Assembly: GCA_963682055.1 (NCBI GenBank)
Contig: OY821746.1
Location: 14,683,992 to 14,747,991 of the forward strand
From: Primula veris
Taxonomy: Eukaryota; Streptophyta; Magnoliopsida; Ericales; Primulaceae
DNA length: 64,000 bases
Reading direction: 5' to 3'
Shown here one piece after another: positions 1-9,870 of the stretch (positions are counted from its first letter, which is position 1; the number at the start of each line of letters is the position of its first letter). The notes under the pieces were generated by a model. It searched no databases. It had not been told where the DNA came from and saw only the letters and a program-made list of their open reading frames with translations. The position numbers and the translations under genes are program-made.

Positions 1-147
1 TTACCCCTCAGGTCTGATTTTATCTCCCTATCATCACTAAGAAGCTAGCTGAGATGGACGCGTTAAGTGTTCTTGTGAGGTTGATATTGTTTATTTTTAT
101 TTTTATAATATATCCACTGTTAATTATCTTTCAAAAAATCATTGCAG

Positions 148-1274
148 GGGAGTGGGATGCCGTTGTAACATGTTTCTTCATTGATACAGCACATAACATT
201 GTAGAATACATTGAAATTATCTCAAGAATCCTCAAAGATGGGGGAGTAAGATTTTTGAATCACCATTTTTGTGACTATTATATTTTTATCTAATGAATGC
301 TAATTAATATTGGTTCATAGGTTTGGATAAACTTGGGACCTCTCCTTTACCACTTTTCAGAAGTGTATGGTCAAGATGATGTAAGATCAAAGTCCTTATA
401 GCCTATTTTTTTATTTTTTTTTTCGAATTACAAATAGATTACATCTTATATAAAGAAAATTGAGGATATAACTAGTCAACATGCACACATGAACTTTCAT
501 TTGACGGCTCTGTTGGTAGGCTGTTTTTTTAATTTACTTTATCCTTTGTAGGATATGTCAATAGAATTGAGCCTAGAAGATGTAAAGAGGGTTGCTTTAA
601 GTTGCGGATTTGAATTGGAGGTATGTTGTATTCGCATTAAACTGGTTTTTTAGTTTTGGTTATTTCTAGTATTATAACTCTGTGATTTTTGGACCAACAG
701 AAAGAGAAGACCATCGAGACCACCTACACTACAAACTATCGGTCAATGATGCAAGTAAGTTCATCCCGTTGCGCATGGACAGTAATTCCTTTCTTTCCCT
801 CCCTACGTTTGTAGTTAAATACTTATATAATGGGGATTAAATGGCCTTGCATGTTTTACGGGTATTCAGATATAGGCTTATCTTTCCTCTTTCCAGTTTT
901 AAAGGAAAACAGTTCCTTGTGTTAACTCAGTTGTTAGAATCTTAACTACCTTACGTTCAATCGCTTCTCCGTAATACATCTCAAGGCTCATTAATATAGT
1001 TTAAAGCATATGTTCTTAAGCTGTTAACATCTTTAAAGTTTATGGACTGTCAAATTTTCCTGTCGACTTCATATATTTAGTTACTAATGGTTACAATTTG
1101 AATAATGTGCATAATCGATTGTATATTTTTAGGTTTTGAAGTTGTGACCGAAATTATAATTTTTACTTTTCTGACATCTTATTACAGAACCGATATAATG
1201 CAGCATTTTGGACAATGAGAAAGAAAACTATGTTGACAACTGATACTGACTACGTTAGCAGTAAAGGATCATAG
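148..1274 (+). CDS. Carnosine N-methyltransferase-like protein, C-terminal exons (partial gene)
   Basis: Five exons at 148-245, 321-380, 552-620, 701-754 and 1188-1274 join in one frame, each with GT donor and AG acceptor, and end at TAG (1272-1274). The product reads through FFIDTAHN, a GGVWINLGPLLYH stretch split by the first intron, a SLEDVKRVAL helix, an ETTYTTNYRSMMQ stretch and NRYNAAFWTMRKK. These are the conserved C-terminal blocks of the N2227/UPF0586 family, the SAM-dependent carnosine N-methyltransferases (CARNMT1 type). Known members methylate a histidine-dipeptide imidazole; the plant substrate is not established. The N-terminal exons with the main SAM-binding region lie left of the window, so 1-147 is probably intron. 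The extension after RKK is not a family motif. The family call is firm; the substrate is unknown. Confidence 0.87.
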
Positions 1275-2169
1275 TCTGCATAATGGACAAACGGAGGAAG
1301 ATGGTAGCAACTAGCAACTAGCAACAAGCATAGCTTGATGTTCTGATTATAGTCTGTGCAACGAACTGGAGTATATGATAGTATAATGTAAATTGGAGGA
1401 AAAAATTCTCATTTTCAACGTTTGATGTGCAAAATGTATGCAGGATAAAATTTGTCTTTTTTCTTGGATGAGTGCATTATTTGATTATTTATCTTTTTAT
1501 CAACTTAGCTCAAATGATTATTTTTTTAGTTTCATTATTGAGCTTTCAATACGTTGTCAACTTGGTTATATAGGCTTTATTTGTAAATGAAAAGAAATAT
1601 GAAAACGTCATATGCACCGATTCAATAATATCGAATGGATGTATGAGAAATTAGCATAGTGTTTAATTAGGTAGACTTTTTTTATAGCGGAAATACGTTT
1701 AGCTTAGACCATGTCACCATATACTTCTTTCTATTTTCAAATACTGGCACTTTATGTTCAAATTTTGGATCCAAATAAAATAATTTATTTTTTCAATCCA
1801 AACCAAACAAATCCTTAAGGATTTGATCGGTTGGGTCCCATTTTTCAGATTGAATGGTTCGGAGGGAATTCAGATTGGATTCAGTTTCAATAACATCATT
1901 CATTCTTTCTTTAATCTACTTCGTCACATACTTAATCCTAACCATCAACATGATCGTTCATTCATAACATAAACCAAACCAAACCAATCTTAGCCAAACC
2001 AACGAGTCGGTTGGATTACGGATTCACGGATCTTACTCCCAAACCTAATTTAGATAGTATACGTATTAGTATTATGTCTAAACATAATTTTGCAATTAAT
2101 ATGACTTGACGACATTAGAAAGAAATAGAGTATGTCAGTATCTGAAAATAAATTGACACTGGTATAATT
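1275..2169. other. 3' UTR and intergenic spacer
   Basis: AT-rich DNA after the methyltransferase stop. The first few hundred bases probably include its 3' UTR. The stretch about 1780-2040 has repeated AACCAAACCAA and GGTTGG words that suggest a decayed transposon, but I could not define its ends. No gene seen. Confidence 0.5.
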
Positions 2170-2529
2170 GGGCTAAATTCTCTTTAGTGGTGTGTTTTGG
2201 CTGTTTTTTGGTTTAGTGTATCATGTTTCAAAAATATTGATTTAATGCTCTCAACTTAACGTATTTTTTGTTTTAGTAGCATGTGTTTACAATTTTTTTA
2301 TTTATTGACCTCATTTTATTAAAAAAAATTCCATTTGGTGACCTAATAACTTCACAACTTTTAAAAAATTACAATTCGGCCCACATAGTTTAGAAATTAA
2401 TAAACTAGCCATTGATATGTTGAAAGTGACAAAATTAACTATTTTACATTTTTTTTAAGACACGTTTTCGAAACCTGATACACTAAAAAAAAACAACCAA
2501 AACACAAGGCACTATAATGAATTTGGCCC
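2170..2529. mobile_element. MITE with ~53-bp inverted repeats and 9-bp target duplication (Mutator-like)
   Basis: The left end begins GGGCTAAATTC and the right end, read on the other strand, begins GGGCCAAATTC. The two arms match for about 53 bases, down to a shared TTTAGTGTATC-type segment. Flanking nonamers are GGTATAATT (2161-2169) and GATATAATT (2530-2538), a 9-bp duplication with one change, as Mutator-like elements make. There is no coding capacity, so it is a non-autonomous 360-bp element. Confidence 0.75.
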
Positions 2530-2567
2530 GATATAATTTGTCATATGTTTTCAATATTGAGCCCCTA

Positions 2568-2652
2568 GATCTTAATCTATGTCCGTATTCACCATAGATC
2601 TTAATCTATCTCCGTATTCACCATAGATCTTAATCTATCTCCGTATTCACCT
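2568..2652. repeat. Tandem repeat, 29-bp unit, three copies
   Basis: Copies begin at 2568, 2597 and 2626, each starting GATCTTAATCTAT and containing CCGTATTCACC. Copy 1 differs from the others at one base. No spacer separates the units. No coding role seen. Confidence 0.85.
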
Positions 2653-3214
2653 CTATAAAAAAGAAAGAAAAACGGTAGTAGTTATTTACCGGTAAGGTGT
2701 CATTATTGGCCACAACTTGGGGGTAAAATGAGTCGAGCCTATATTTGTTCAACCTCGTCTTATGTACTTGACGAATCCTAAAATCATATTCAGACTTGAC
2801 TCGTTTATAGTTGAGTCTATTCACGAGTACTGTCTAAACACGTTTTCGGACAACATTAGTTTTGATAAATTTTACGTATATAAGTAGGATTTTATATGAA
2901 TATTAAATTAATTAAACGAGTTAATTAACGAGCCTGAGCATGTTTACGAGTTTTATTATTTTGTTCAGGGTCGGCTCATTGTAAATAAACGAACACGAGC
3001 CGAGCCATTAACGAGTTGAAGACGGAGTTGTTAATGAACAACTGGGTTACTTTGCAGCCCGAAGTCACAACGGACTATTTTTTTAATGTTTAATAAATTC
3101 AAGGGTTGAAGTGTAAATAAGATGTATTTGGAAAAGGAAAGAAAATCCACACCATGCTGTTTATTTAAACAAGTGTATCACTCTATTTCTCCTTTGTTCT
3201 ACGGCTATATATAA
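2653..3214. other. Intergenic, transposon-like remnant
   Basis: Recurrent ACGAG, GAGCC and GAGTCGAGCC words, with a tail near 2985-3010 rich in GAGCCGAGCC, resemble terminal sequence of plant hAT-type elements. I could not pair two ends or a target duplication. No gene seen. Confidence 0.3.
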
Positions 3215-3350
3215 CATAAACTGACATACATACATGCATGGTTATATACATAAACTGACATACATACATGCATGGTTATATACATAAACTGACATACATA
3301 CTTGCATGGTTATATACATAAACTGACATACATACTTGCATGGTTATATA
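3215..3350. repeat. Tandem repeat, 34-bp unit, four copies
   Basis: Copies begin at 3215, 3249, 3283 and 3317, exactly 34 bases apart, each starting CATAAACTGACATACATAC and ending in GGTTATATA. The first two carry ATGCATGG and the last two TTGCATGG, so the array holds two ordered variants. There are no spacers, so it is not CRISPR-like. Confidence 0.9.
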
Positions 3351-4565
3351 TATATGCTCTATGTTACATTTGAATTTTTATGCATATTTTAAATTTATTG
3401 AATGAATACTGATAAGTGGAATAATTATTAATTACTTGTTGATTTTTCTTCACAGATTTTCTTTGTATTTTGCACTAACAATAATGGAGTCTCGATCTGT
3501 TTGTCATTTGCCTGTACATGTGGCATGGTATCCCAGGTGCAACTTCCAACATTATTTTTTTATTTAAGTGTTATAAAAGGCTTGCTCAAGAAGATTATCT
3601 AATTCTCCGAAAAGTATCAATTGAAACACTCGAATTGTTTCTGCTATACCAACATATTTCACTGGAGAACCCGTAAATAATTTTGCAAAGAAAAAAGGTT
3701 GTGATAAAAAAACGTTCAATTTTTCTTACTCTTGCTACGGTTAAACGATCCTCCTAAGATAATGTCCTGAAGTTCTTTGTAACATTGTAGACTTTCCTTA
3801 ACTCTTTGCGCAATTTCATAATGTTCCTCACCAACAATCCGAGACCAAGAAACAGTGGGACTCTACTCTTGCTAACATTTACTATGAAACAACTAAATTC
3901 TTTTTTCTCGCGATAAACAAATTGATTCACCTGTAGTCACATGGAATTTTTTTTTGTAGAGAAAATGAGAAGGAAGTAAAAAGCAAAAAGATATGATTCA
4001 ATATAAAACTATCAAAGGACTCAAAGTAATTAGTTTTCAATTGTTATTTGTTGTTAGATTCACATATTTATCATTGTATTTGAGAGTAATCTTTAAACTT
4101 TAACTAATTTCAAAACCCAATTGATTAGTTGAGTCTTTTTTCGTATTTACCTTTTAATTTGTTTATTCAGATGGTTGTCTTATTTGATTTATAAATTATA
4201 AGGTTGAAAAAAACGATCTTGGAATTGAAATAAATTACAAAAGGGTTGAATAAATTATGTTATACATTTTTTTTTTCGTTGATTACAAAGGGTGTAAAGA
4301 ACCACCTACTCAGAACATGAGCATAGGACTCATTGGTTCATAATTTAGTGTACTTTAGTGTCAGACATTTGTGAATGAGTTGTTTTATGTGCACATTTTG
4401 AGTAGTTAAGTTGTTATTTTAATGCAGTCATTAGTGTCAACTAAATACATTGCCCTTTAACTCACAACTTATAAGGTTACATGGACTCATTTGTCTGCAA
4501 TGGGTAATTTTATTTATGAGCTATATTCCTTATAACATTTATTTACCTTCATTTTAATATTTAAA
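3351..4565. other. Intergenic, nothing recognised
   Basis: AT-rich sequence with stops in all frames. I saw no inverted termini, RNA gene or conserved protein segment. Confidence 0.5.
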
Positions 4566-5110
4566 AGGTTAATTAACATAAACATACCATACATATATTA
4601 TATTAACAAAAACATACTCTTAAAAGTTACATTATCAAAAACATAAATTTAATTAATAATTAATAATTAATAAAAAACAAAAAACAAAAAAAATGATTCA
4701 TCACTCACAATCTCTTTCATCTCTATCTCTTCCTCTCACTCTGTCTCCAATCTTTCTTTTCTCATTCTTACTCACTCTGATCTCTCTCCTCCTTTTTCTC
4801 TCTATCTTCGATATCTTTATTTTCAATTTCTCTCTCCTGCTCCCTCTATCTTTTCGATTTTTTTCTTCTCATCTCCCTCTCTTTCTCCGATATCTCTAAT
4901 CGGTGAAAATTGAGACGGAAACATCCGTCGGAGTGGACGGTCGTCGAAGGTCAAAAACTCGAGATTGATGTCGACGAAGATACGGTCGTCGAAGTAGAGA
5001 CCCACGACGACAACGTGATAGTTCGAGATTGGAGGACATGTAAGAGTTGGATTTGTTGAATGGAATGGAATGATCATCAAATTGAACAAATGAAAGCAAA
5101 ACTAAATGAC
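4566..5110. mobile_element. Partial copy of an inverted-repeat element with CT-rich cargo
   Basis: The segment 4566-4680 (AATTAACA, then ATTATATTAACAAAAACATA) matches the reverse complement of 6060-6158, one arm of the element nested in the Stowaway at 5113-6311. A CT-rich stretch (4690-4890) and a GC-richer stretch (4910-5060, many CGTCG words) follow. This looks like the left half of a related element. Open frames in the CT-rich stretch are low complexity and not credible genes. Confidence 0.45.
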
Positions 5111-5112
5111 TG

Positions 5113-6311
5113 CTTCCTCCGTTCCCATTTAATTGTCCACTACGAAATTACGTGCAATTTTGACCGCCTTATAACTTGTATCAAAATTGTCAAAATAAAT
5201 TTTTTTAATGATAAATTAACAAAACATACAACTTTTTAAACTAAATTAACAAAAACATAGCCAAAAACTTTTTCATTATAAAAAAATATATCAAACAAAT
5301 TTAATGTTGTTTATTCTCTTCTTTCTCTCTCTCTCATCTTATTCTCTTTCTCCTCCATTCTTCTCGCTCTCACCAATTCTTCTATGTATCTCTCTCTGAT
5401 CTTACTCTCTCTCTTCTCCATTCTTATCTGTATCTTTCTTTCATATCACATTTTATCTCTCTCTCCTCCACCACGAAAACCCGTCACTGACTACCGAACA
5501 CCATCTAAATTATATAAGCATTCATATGCATATAAATACAGATATATATATATATATACGTAATACACAAATATTACACTGGTTGTTACCCCGTAATATA
5601 TGAAAAATATATGAAATTGATGAGATTGTTTCTTATTTATTGAGGTTTGAAACTATTGTAAATCTTGTGGGTTTCAAGTTGAAAGAGCAAAATCCATATG
5701 TACAGTATTGAGAGAAATCCATATGTAGAGTATGCAATTTTAAAATTAGGGTATGAATTTTTAAAATTAGGGTATCAAGTTTTGAAATCAGGGTATCAAG
5801 TTTTAAAATGAGAGTATGAACTGTTTTTTAGATATTTGATTGTGATCCGGAATATTTAGAGTATGAAATTTTAAAATTAGGATATGACGTTTTATAATTA
5901 GCATATGAATATTTTGTGAGTTTTTAGTCATTTTTAGAGAGAGATGAGTGATTAGCACGTGTTAGAAAGATGTGCGATTATCGTATGTTAGAGAGAGATG
6001 TGCGATTAGAGAGGGATGTTAGATTAGAGAGAGATGTTAGATTATGGTCGGATTATAATTAGAAAAATAATAAGTATATAAGTATATTTTTGATAATTTA
6101 AATTATTAAGTTATGTTTTTGTTAATATAATAGGAGTAGGTTATGCTTTTGTTAATTGCCCATTTTTTTAAAATGTAATCATAAAATTTAACATTTGAAC
6201 TATATAATCAAATTTTGAAAATTTTCATTCCGACAATTTTGATACAAGTTCTTGGCTCAGTCAAAATTGCACGTAGTTTCGTAATGAACAATTAAATAGA
6301 AACGGATGGAG
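5113..6311. mobile_element. Stowaway-like (Tc1/mariner) non-autonomous element, 1.2 kb, with nested foldback
   Basis: The left end reads CTTCCTCCGTTCCCATTTAA and the right end, on the other strand, CTCCATCCGTTTCTATTTAA. The arms match for about 80 bases and both include ACGTGCAATTTTGAC and ATCAAAATTGTC. The CTCCNTCCGTT terminus is typical of plant Stowaway/mariner MITEs. TA follows the right end (6312-6313); the left dinucleotide is TG, so the TA duplication is degraded. Inside, 5212-5290 and 6060-6158 form a second inverted repeat (AATTAACAAAA ends), suggesting nested insertion. The interior holds microsatellites and AT-rich repeats with no transposase. Confidence 0.7.
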
Positions 6312-6484
6312 TACAAGTTAAATTGAATGATAGCGACATTAGTCGAATGACAACAAATTGAACCGAATGACAACAAAATTAAACTAAATGACCATTAAAT
6401 TTAACCGAATGACAATCAAATTCAAAATAAACAAATCACCAAATCATATATCGGAATCGATTTCAATATCTACGTAAAAATAAC

Positions 6485-6604
6485 ATCAAAACTAAAATGA
6501 CAAATAATGATCGATATCGGTATTTCCTTTCAAAAATAAACAACATCAAAACTAAAATGACAAATAATGACCGATATCGGTATTTCCTTTCAAAAATAAA
6601 CAAC
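6485..6604. repeat. Tandem duplication, 60-bp unit, two copies
   Basis: The unit containing ATGACAAATAATGA and CGATATCGGTATTTCC occurs twice in exact 60-base register with about two differences. Because 60 is a multiple of three it creates a spurious repetitive reading frame. A second, looser duplication of a TGACACTAAAGTCA segment lies at 6644-6680 and 6749-6785. Confidence 0.85.
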
Positions 6605-7802
6605 GAAAGACATAGAAACTATGTTCCTCCTTGTTTTTTTTCCAATGACACTAAAGTCACCAACTCAATAATTTTTTTTATTCAGTAGGACATAAATGTA
6701 AGATGGAAAAATAAACGGAAGATCTATTTAATAATATTTTTTTTCCCATGACACTAAAGTCATCAACTCCATAATTTTTTTTTATCAATTGCGTGGCCAT
6801 GGACAATTCAATTCTCAATTGTTTGTCTTCATTTATATTTAAAAATCTTCCTATCAAAAGTTTTAAAAAGTAGAACATGAACATAATATTTTGTATATAA
6901 AACAGAATAGAAATTGAGCAAAAACTAAAGTGTATATCTTGTAGATGATAAATAGATATTAAATGTAGATGGAGTTTAAATAATACTTATTGTGTTTTAA
7001 GAAAAGTTAATATGACAATCGCAGATGCTTTAAAATGGGAGCTATAGTACTAATAATAAATTTCGACCTACTGTTTGGATGGAAAATTTGTCACTTTGTA
7101 TTAAAAGCGGTACGATACTATTGTATGTATTGTTAGCGGTGTTGGTCATAGCACCTCCAACTCAATCTTAACAGTAATTCATAAAAATATTGACCAGGTT
7201 CCTTTTTTTTATTTTATAAAAAACATTTGTCTCATACAATATACAATTCGTTTTGCCACAAAAAGAAGAAGATTTCATTCACTAATTCTCCTAAATAAGA
7301 CTATTTACCCATGTTTTTATTCGTAAGAAATAAATTATGAGTAATGGAGTATCATATTACAAAAAGCTTAATCTGAAAGTAATAAAAAACATTCATCCTC
7401 TCACCATATTGTATATTGATGGTTGTAATGAATTAAGATGTAGTATTGCCTATATATAGTTTTTTTTTGTTGAAATATTGACTTTACAATTTCCATTTGC
7501 TAATTTAGTACTTAAATCTGTTCTGTTGGAGTATAATTTATTAATTGTACAACAATATAGTGCATCCAACTTGTACGAGTTACATGTCACTTAATGGCTT
7601 GATCGATATTATAGACAATTAATTCATATGAACGTGTTAATTTATAACAGTCTTCAATTTTTTTTTAATTTGATTGACTTACCTTTCGATACTACTAAAT
7701 TATTTGCACAATATCTTATACACACTATTTTCCATACATACATATAGTATAAAATATATACTCGAATCCTAAGTAATACATCGAAAATTGCCTCTACCAA
7801 AA
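6605..7802. other. Intergenic, nothing recognised
   Basis: AT-rich sequence apart from the duplicated TGACACTAAAGTCA segment. Short open frames at 6678-6884 and elsewhere match no family I know. Confidence 0.5.
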
Positions 7803-7804
7803 TA

Positions 7805-7988
7805 CAGTTAAACCTCGATAAATGAATGTCCGATAAACGAATAAACTCGCCAAATGAATAATTTTCTCCGGTCCCGACTTGGGCAAATGGGCTAAATGAA
7901 TAACCTCGCTAAATGCATTAACGAATAATTTTTTTTGAATCATTAAAGACCCCATGTAAATATAAATGAATAATCATTAAAATTCATA

Positions 7989-8034
<46 letters not shown>

Positions 8035-8778
8035 CCTAAAAACAAAAATATTTTTTCCAATCAACAATGTTCATACAAGAAGTCATTTCTTCACAAAAAA
8101 AGCGTCTAAAGTTGTTTGTTTTTTCCTTCCACCAAAATGCATCACATCTGCGACTTTTTCTAGTGCAAACACAACTTCTGGAATATTCTGCTCATGCTGT
8201 AGCAAATAGTTTCGTAGGGTGATTACTGCTTGAAAGGCTTCTTTTGATGACACATTTGGTGTGACGCCACTATCATCTGGTTGTTCCTTCTTATGCTCAC
8301 ATATGGCCCTCCTTATCTGGTCGGTCAAAGTTGATTTTGTTGTTGGTTTTGACTGGTGATCGGAAGCCATCAGACTGAATATTAAGAAAGATTAGAATGA
8401 ATTATTTACCAAACCAAGACTCTAGAAAAATATATATATTAGTTTGTAGGTAGGTTAGGTACATTGTCTTAGTCTCTAAGTATTCCATACATAGAATATT
8501 ATTATTAGTACATGTTGCATGTATTTAGACTCTAACTATTCCATACATAGAATCTTATAAGTACATGATGCATGTACATAGTCTATATACGTATTTGTAC
8601 ATTAGATGTAAAATAAATAATCATACGAAAAAATAAAAATGTAAAAATACTATCTAAATGAATAAAAATTCATTTATCGATAAATGAATAATATATTCAT
8701 TTATCGATAAGTAAATAAACTCACTAAACGAATATTTTTTGCTGGTTCCAAGAGCATTCATTTATTGAGATTTAACTG
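7805..8778 (-). mobile_element. Pogo/Tigger-like DNA transposon, internally deleted (974 bp)
   Basis: The left end CAGTTAAACCTCGATAAATG and the right end, on the other strand CAGTTAAATCTCAATAAATG, are inverted repeats flanked by TA on both sides (7803-7804 and 8779-8780). CAGTNAAACCTC termini with TA duplication mark the pogo branch of Tc1/mariner (plant Lemi1/Emigrant type). Subterminal AAATGAATA repeats run inward on both sides. An (AT)n tract lies at about 7990-8028. The element carries only a shortened transposase frame (8083-8370, minus), so it is non-autonomous. Confidence 0.85.
8083..8370 (-). pseudogene. Internally deleted pogo-like transposase, 95 codons
   Basis: An open frame of 95 residues on the minus strand inside the pogo-like element. 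Residues about 14-32 (LTDQIRRAICEHKKEQP) look like the start of the N-terminal CENP-B/Psq-type helix-turn-helix of Tigger transposases. Residues about 43-95 (KEAFQAVITLRNYLLQ, then KKQTTLDAFFVKK) look like the C-terminal tail. The rest of the DNA-binding region and the whole DDE catalytic domain are missing, yet start, frame and stop are kept. The simplest reading is one large internal deletion that happened to stay in frame. A full-length relative would be several hundred residues. The family call comes from the two motifs plus the termini. Expression is unknown. Confidence 0.65.
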
Positions 8779-8780
8779 TA

Positions 8781-9870
8781 TTTTTTTTAATACCTATATA
8801 CTGCATAATTGTTATATAAAAAAAATTGACCAATACTACACATTGAAATACTGGTCCCAGCCAGAATTTAAAAAAACCTCAAACTATACACTTTGCACTT
8901 ATCATATGAAAATAGCAGATGGAAATAGTTGTTTAGCTCCCCCATATATTTTAAATTGAAATCCAACCACACCAACATTCTTCTATCTTAAGTCCGCAAC
9001 TGCTAATGGTGGTCCAGCCACAATAGCAGCAAAGGTTGGCAAAGGAGAGAGAAGCTCACGATGATGGTGTTGTGGAGCAGTTACAATTGGAGAGGAGAGG
9101 GGAAATACGATGGTAATCACATAGTGTTTGAGGGGCCGAGAGAATTGGATCTGACTAATTAGAAATTACTTCTGTTTTCACTAAACAAGTCTTTCAAGTT
9201 GTACCTTAACTCAATTTTCCTTGTTTCAATTTTCAACCTTGCTCAAGAAAAATAGACTATTTCAAATTAGACAATTCAACAAAAAGACCGAGTCATTTTA
9301 CATCGATACCATAAGTAAAAAAACCCTGCTGTACTCAAAATGCACTTCGCAGCTGAAAAAGCTCGATTCAAAGCTCAGAATATTTTCGGAAAAATGCTTC
9401 AACTACTTTTGTTTTAATCTTAGAAAGACTATGTCAGTCAAACATGATTTGAAGATAAACAAGGGGGTGATATGGTGGAACCAAATGAACACAGTAATAG
9501 AAACTTTTAAAGCTTACAGTGTTAATACTTGTTTGAACCCAACTTCCAGATCTCAAAAGTAAATCAATCGCAGAGGAATAAAAAATATGAAGCCAATTTA
9601 TAAGCCAGAATCCGCCAATCCACCACAAGAAATCATGCAAATCCATCATGGTTTCATAAACTTAATTCCTTGATTATAAAGACCCCATAAGAAAGCAATG
9701 CAGGTATGAATTTTATAGTCTACGGTCATCATTTATAGAAGCAGTCAGGCTAACAAAACAACTTTATCTCTACTCTTCTCCCTAACCAAACCATTTTAAA
9801 TTCCGCTACCAGTCTGTCTTCATTTTCCAGATATTGCTTCGGGTGACATCAGAGTAGATCCTGTAGGATC
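8781..9870. other. Spacer including probable RPN1 3' UTR
   Basis: About 9600-9870 lies directly downstream of the RPN1 stop on the minus strand and probably includes its 3' UTR. A 113-codon open frame at 9221-9562 (+) has no recognisable domain and is not called. A slightly GC-richer patch at 8990-9150 has no identifiable origin. Confidence 0.45.

Noticed and set aside
54..293. 79-codon frame starting ATG 54 as the start of a gene
   Set aside because: Only codons from 148 onward match the methyltransferase family; the upstream part is intron ending in an AG acceptor at 146-147.
3215..3350. CRISPR-like regular repeat
   Set aside because: Units are directly adjacent with no unique spacers, in a plant nuclear context; it is a plain 34-bp tandem repeat.
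4693..4899. 68-codon Leu/Ser-rich frame resembling a membrane peptide
   Set aside because: It is a translated CT-rich low-complexity tract; the similar CT-rich tract at 5315-5470 gives no comparable protein.
9221..9562. 113-codon frame downstream of RPN1
   Set aside because: No domain, no splice context and Lys/Asn/Phe-rich composition expected of AT-rich DNA; it overlaps the probable RPN1 3' region.
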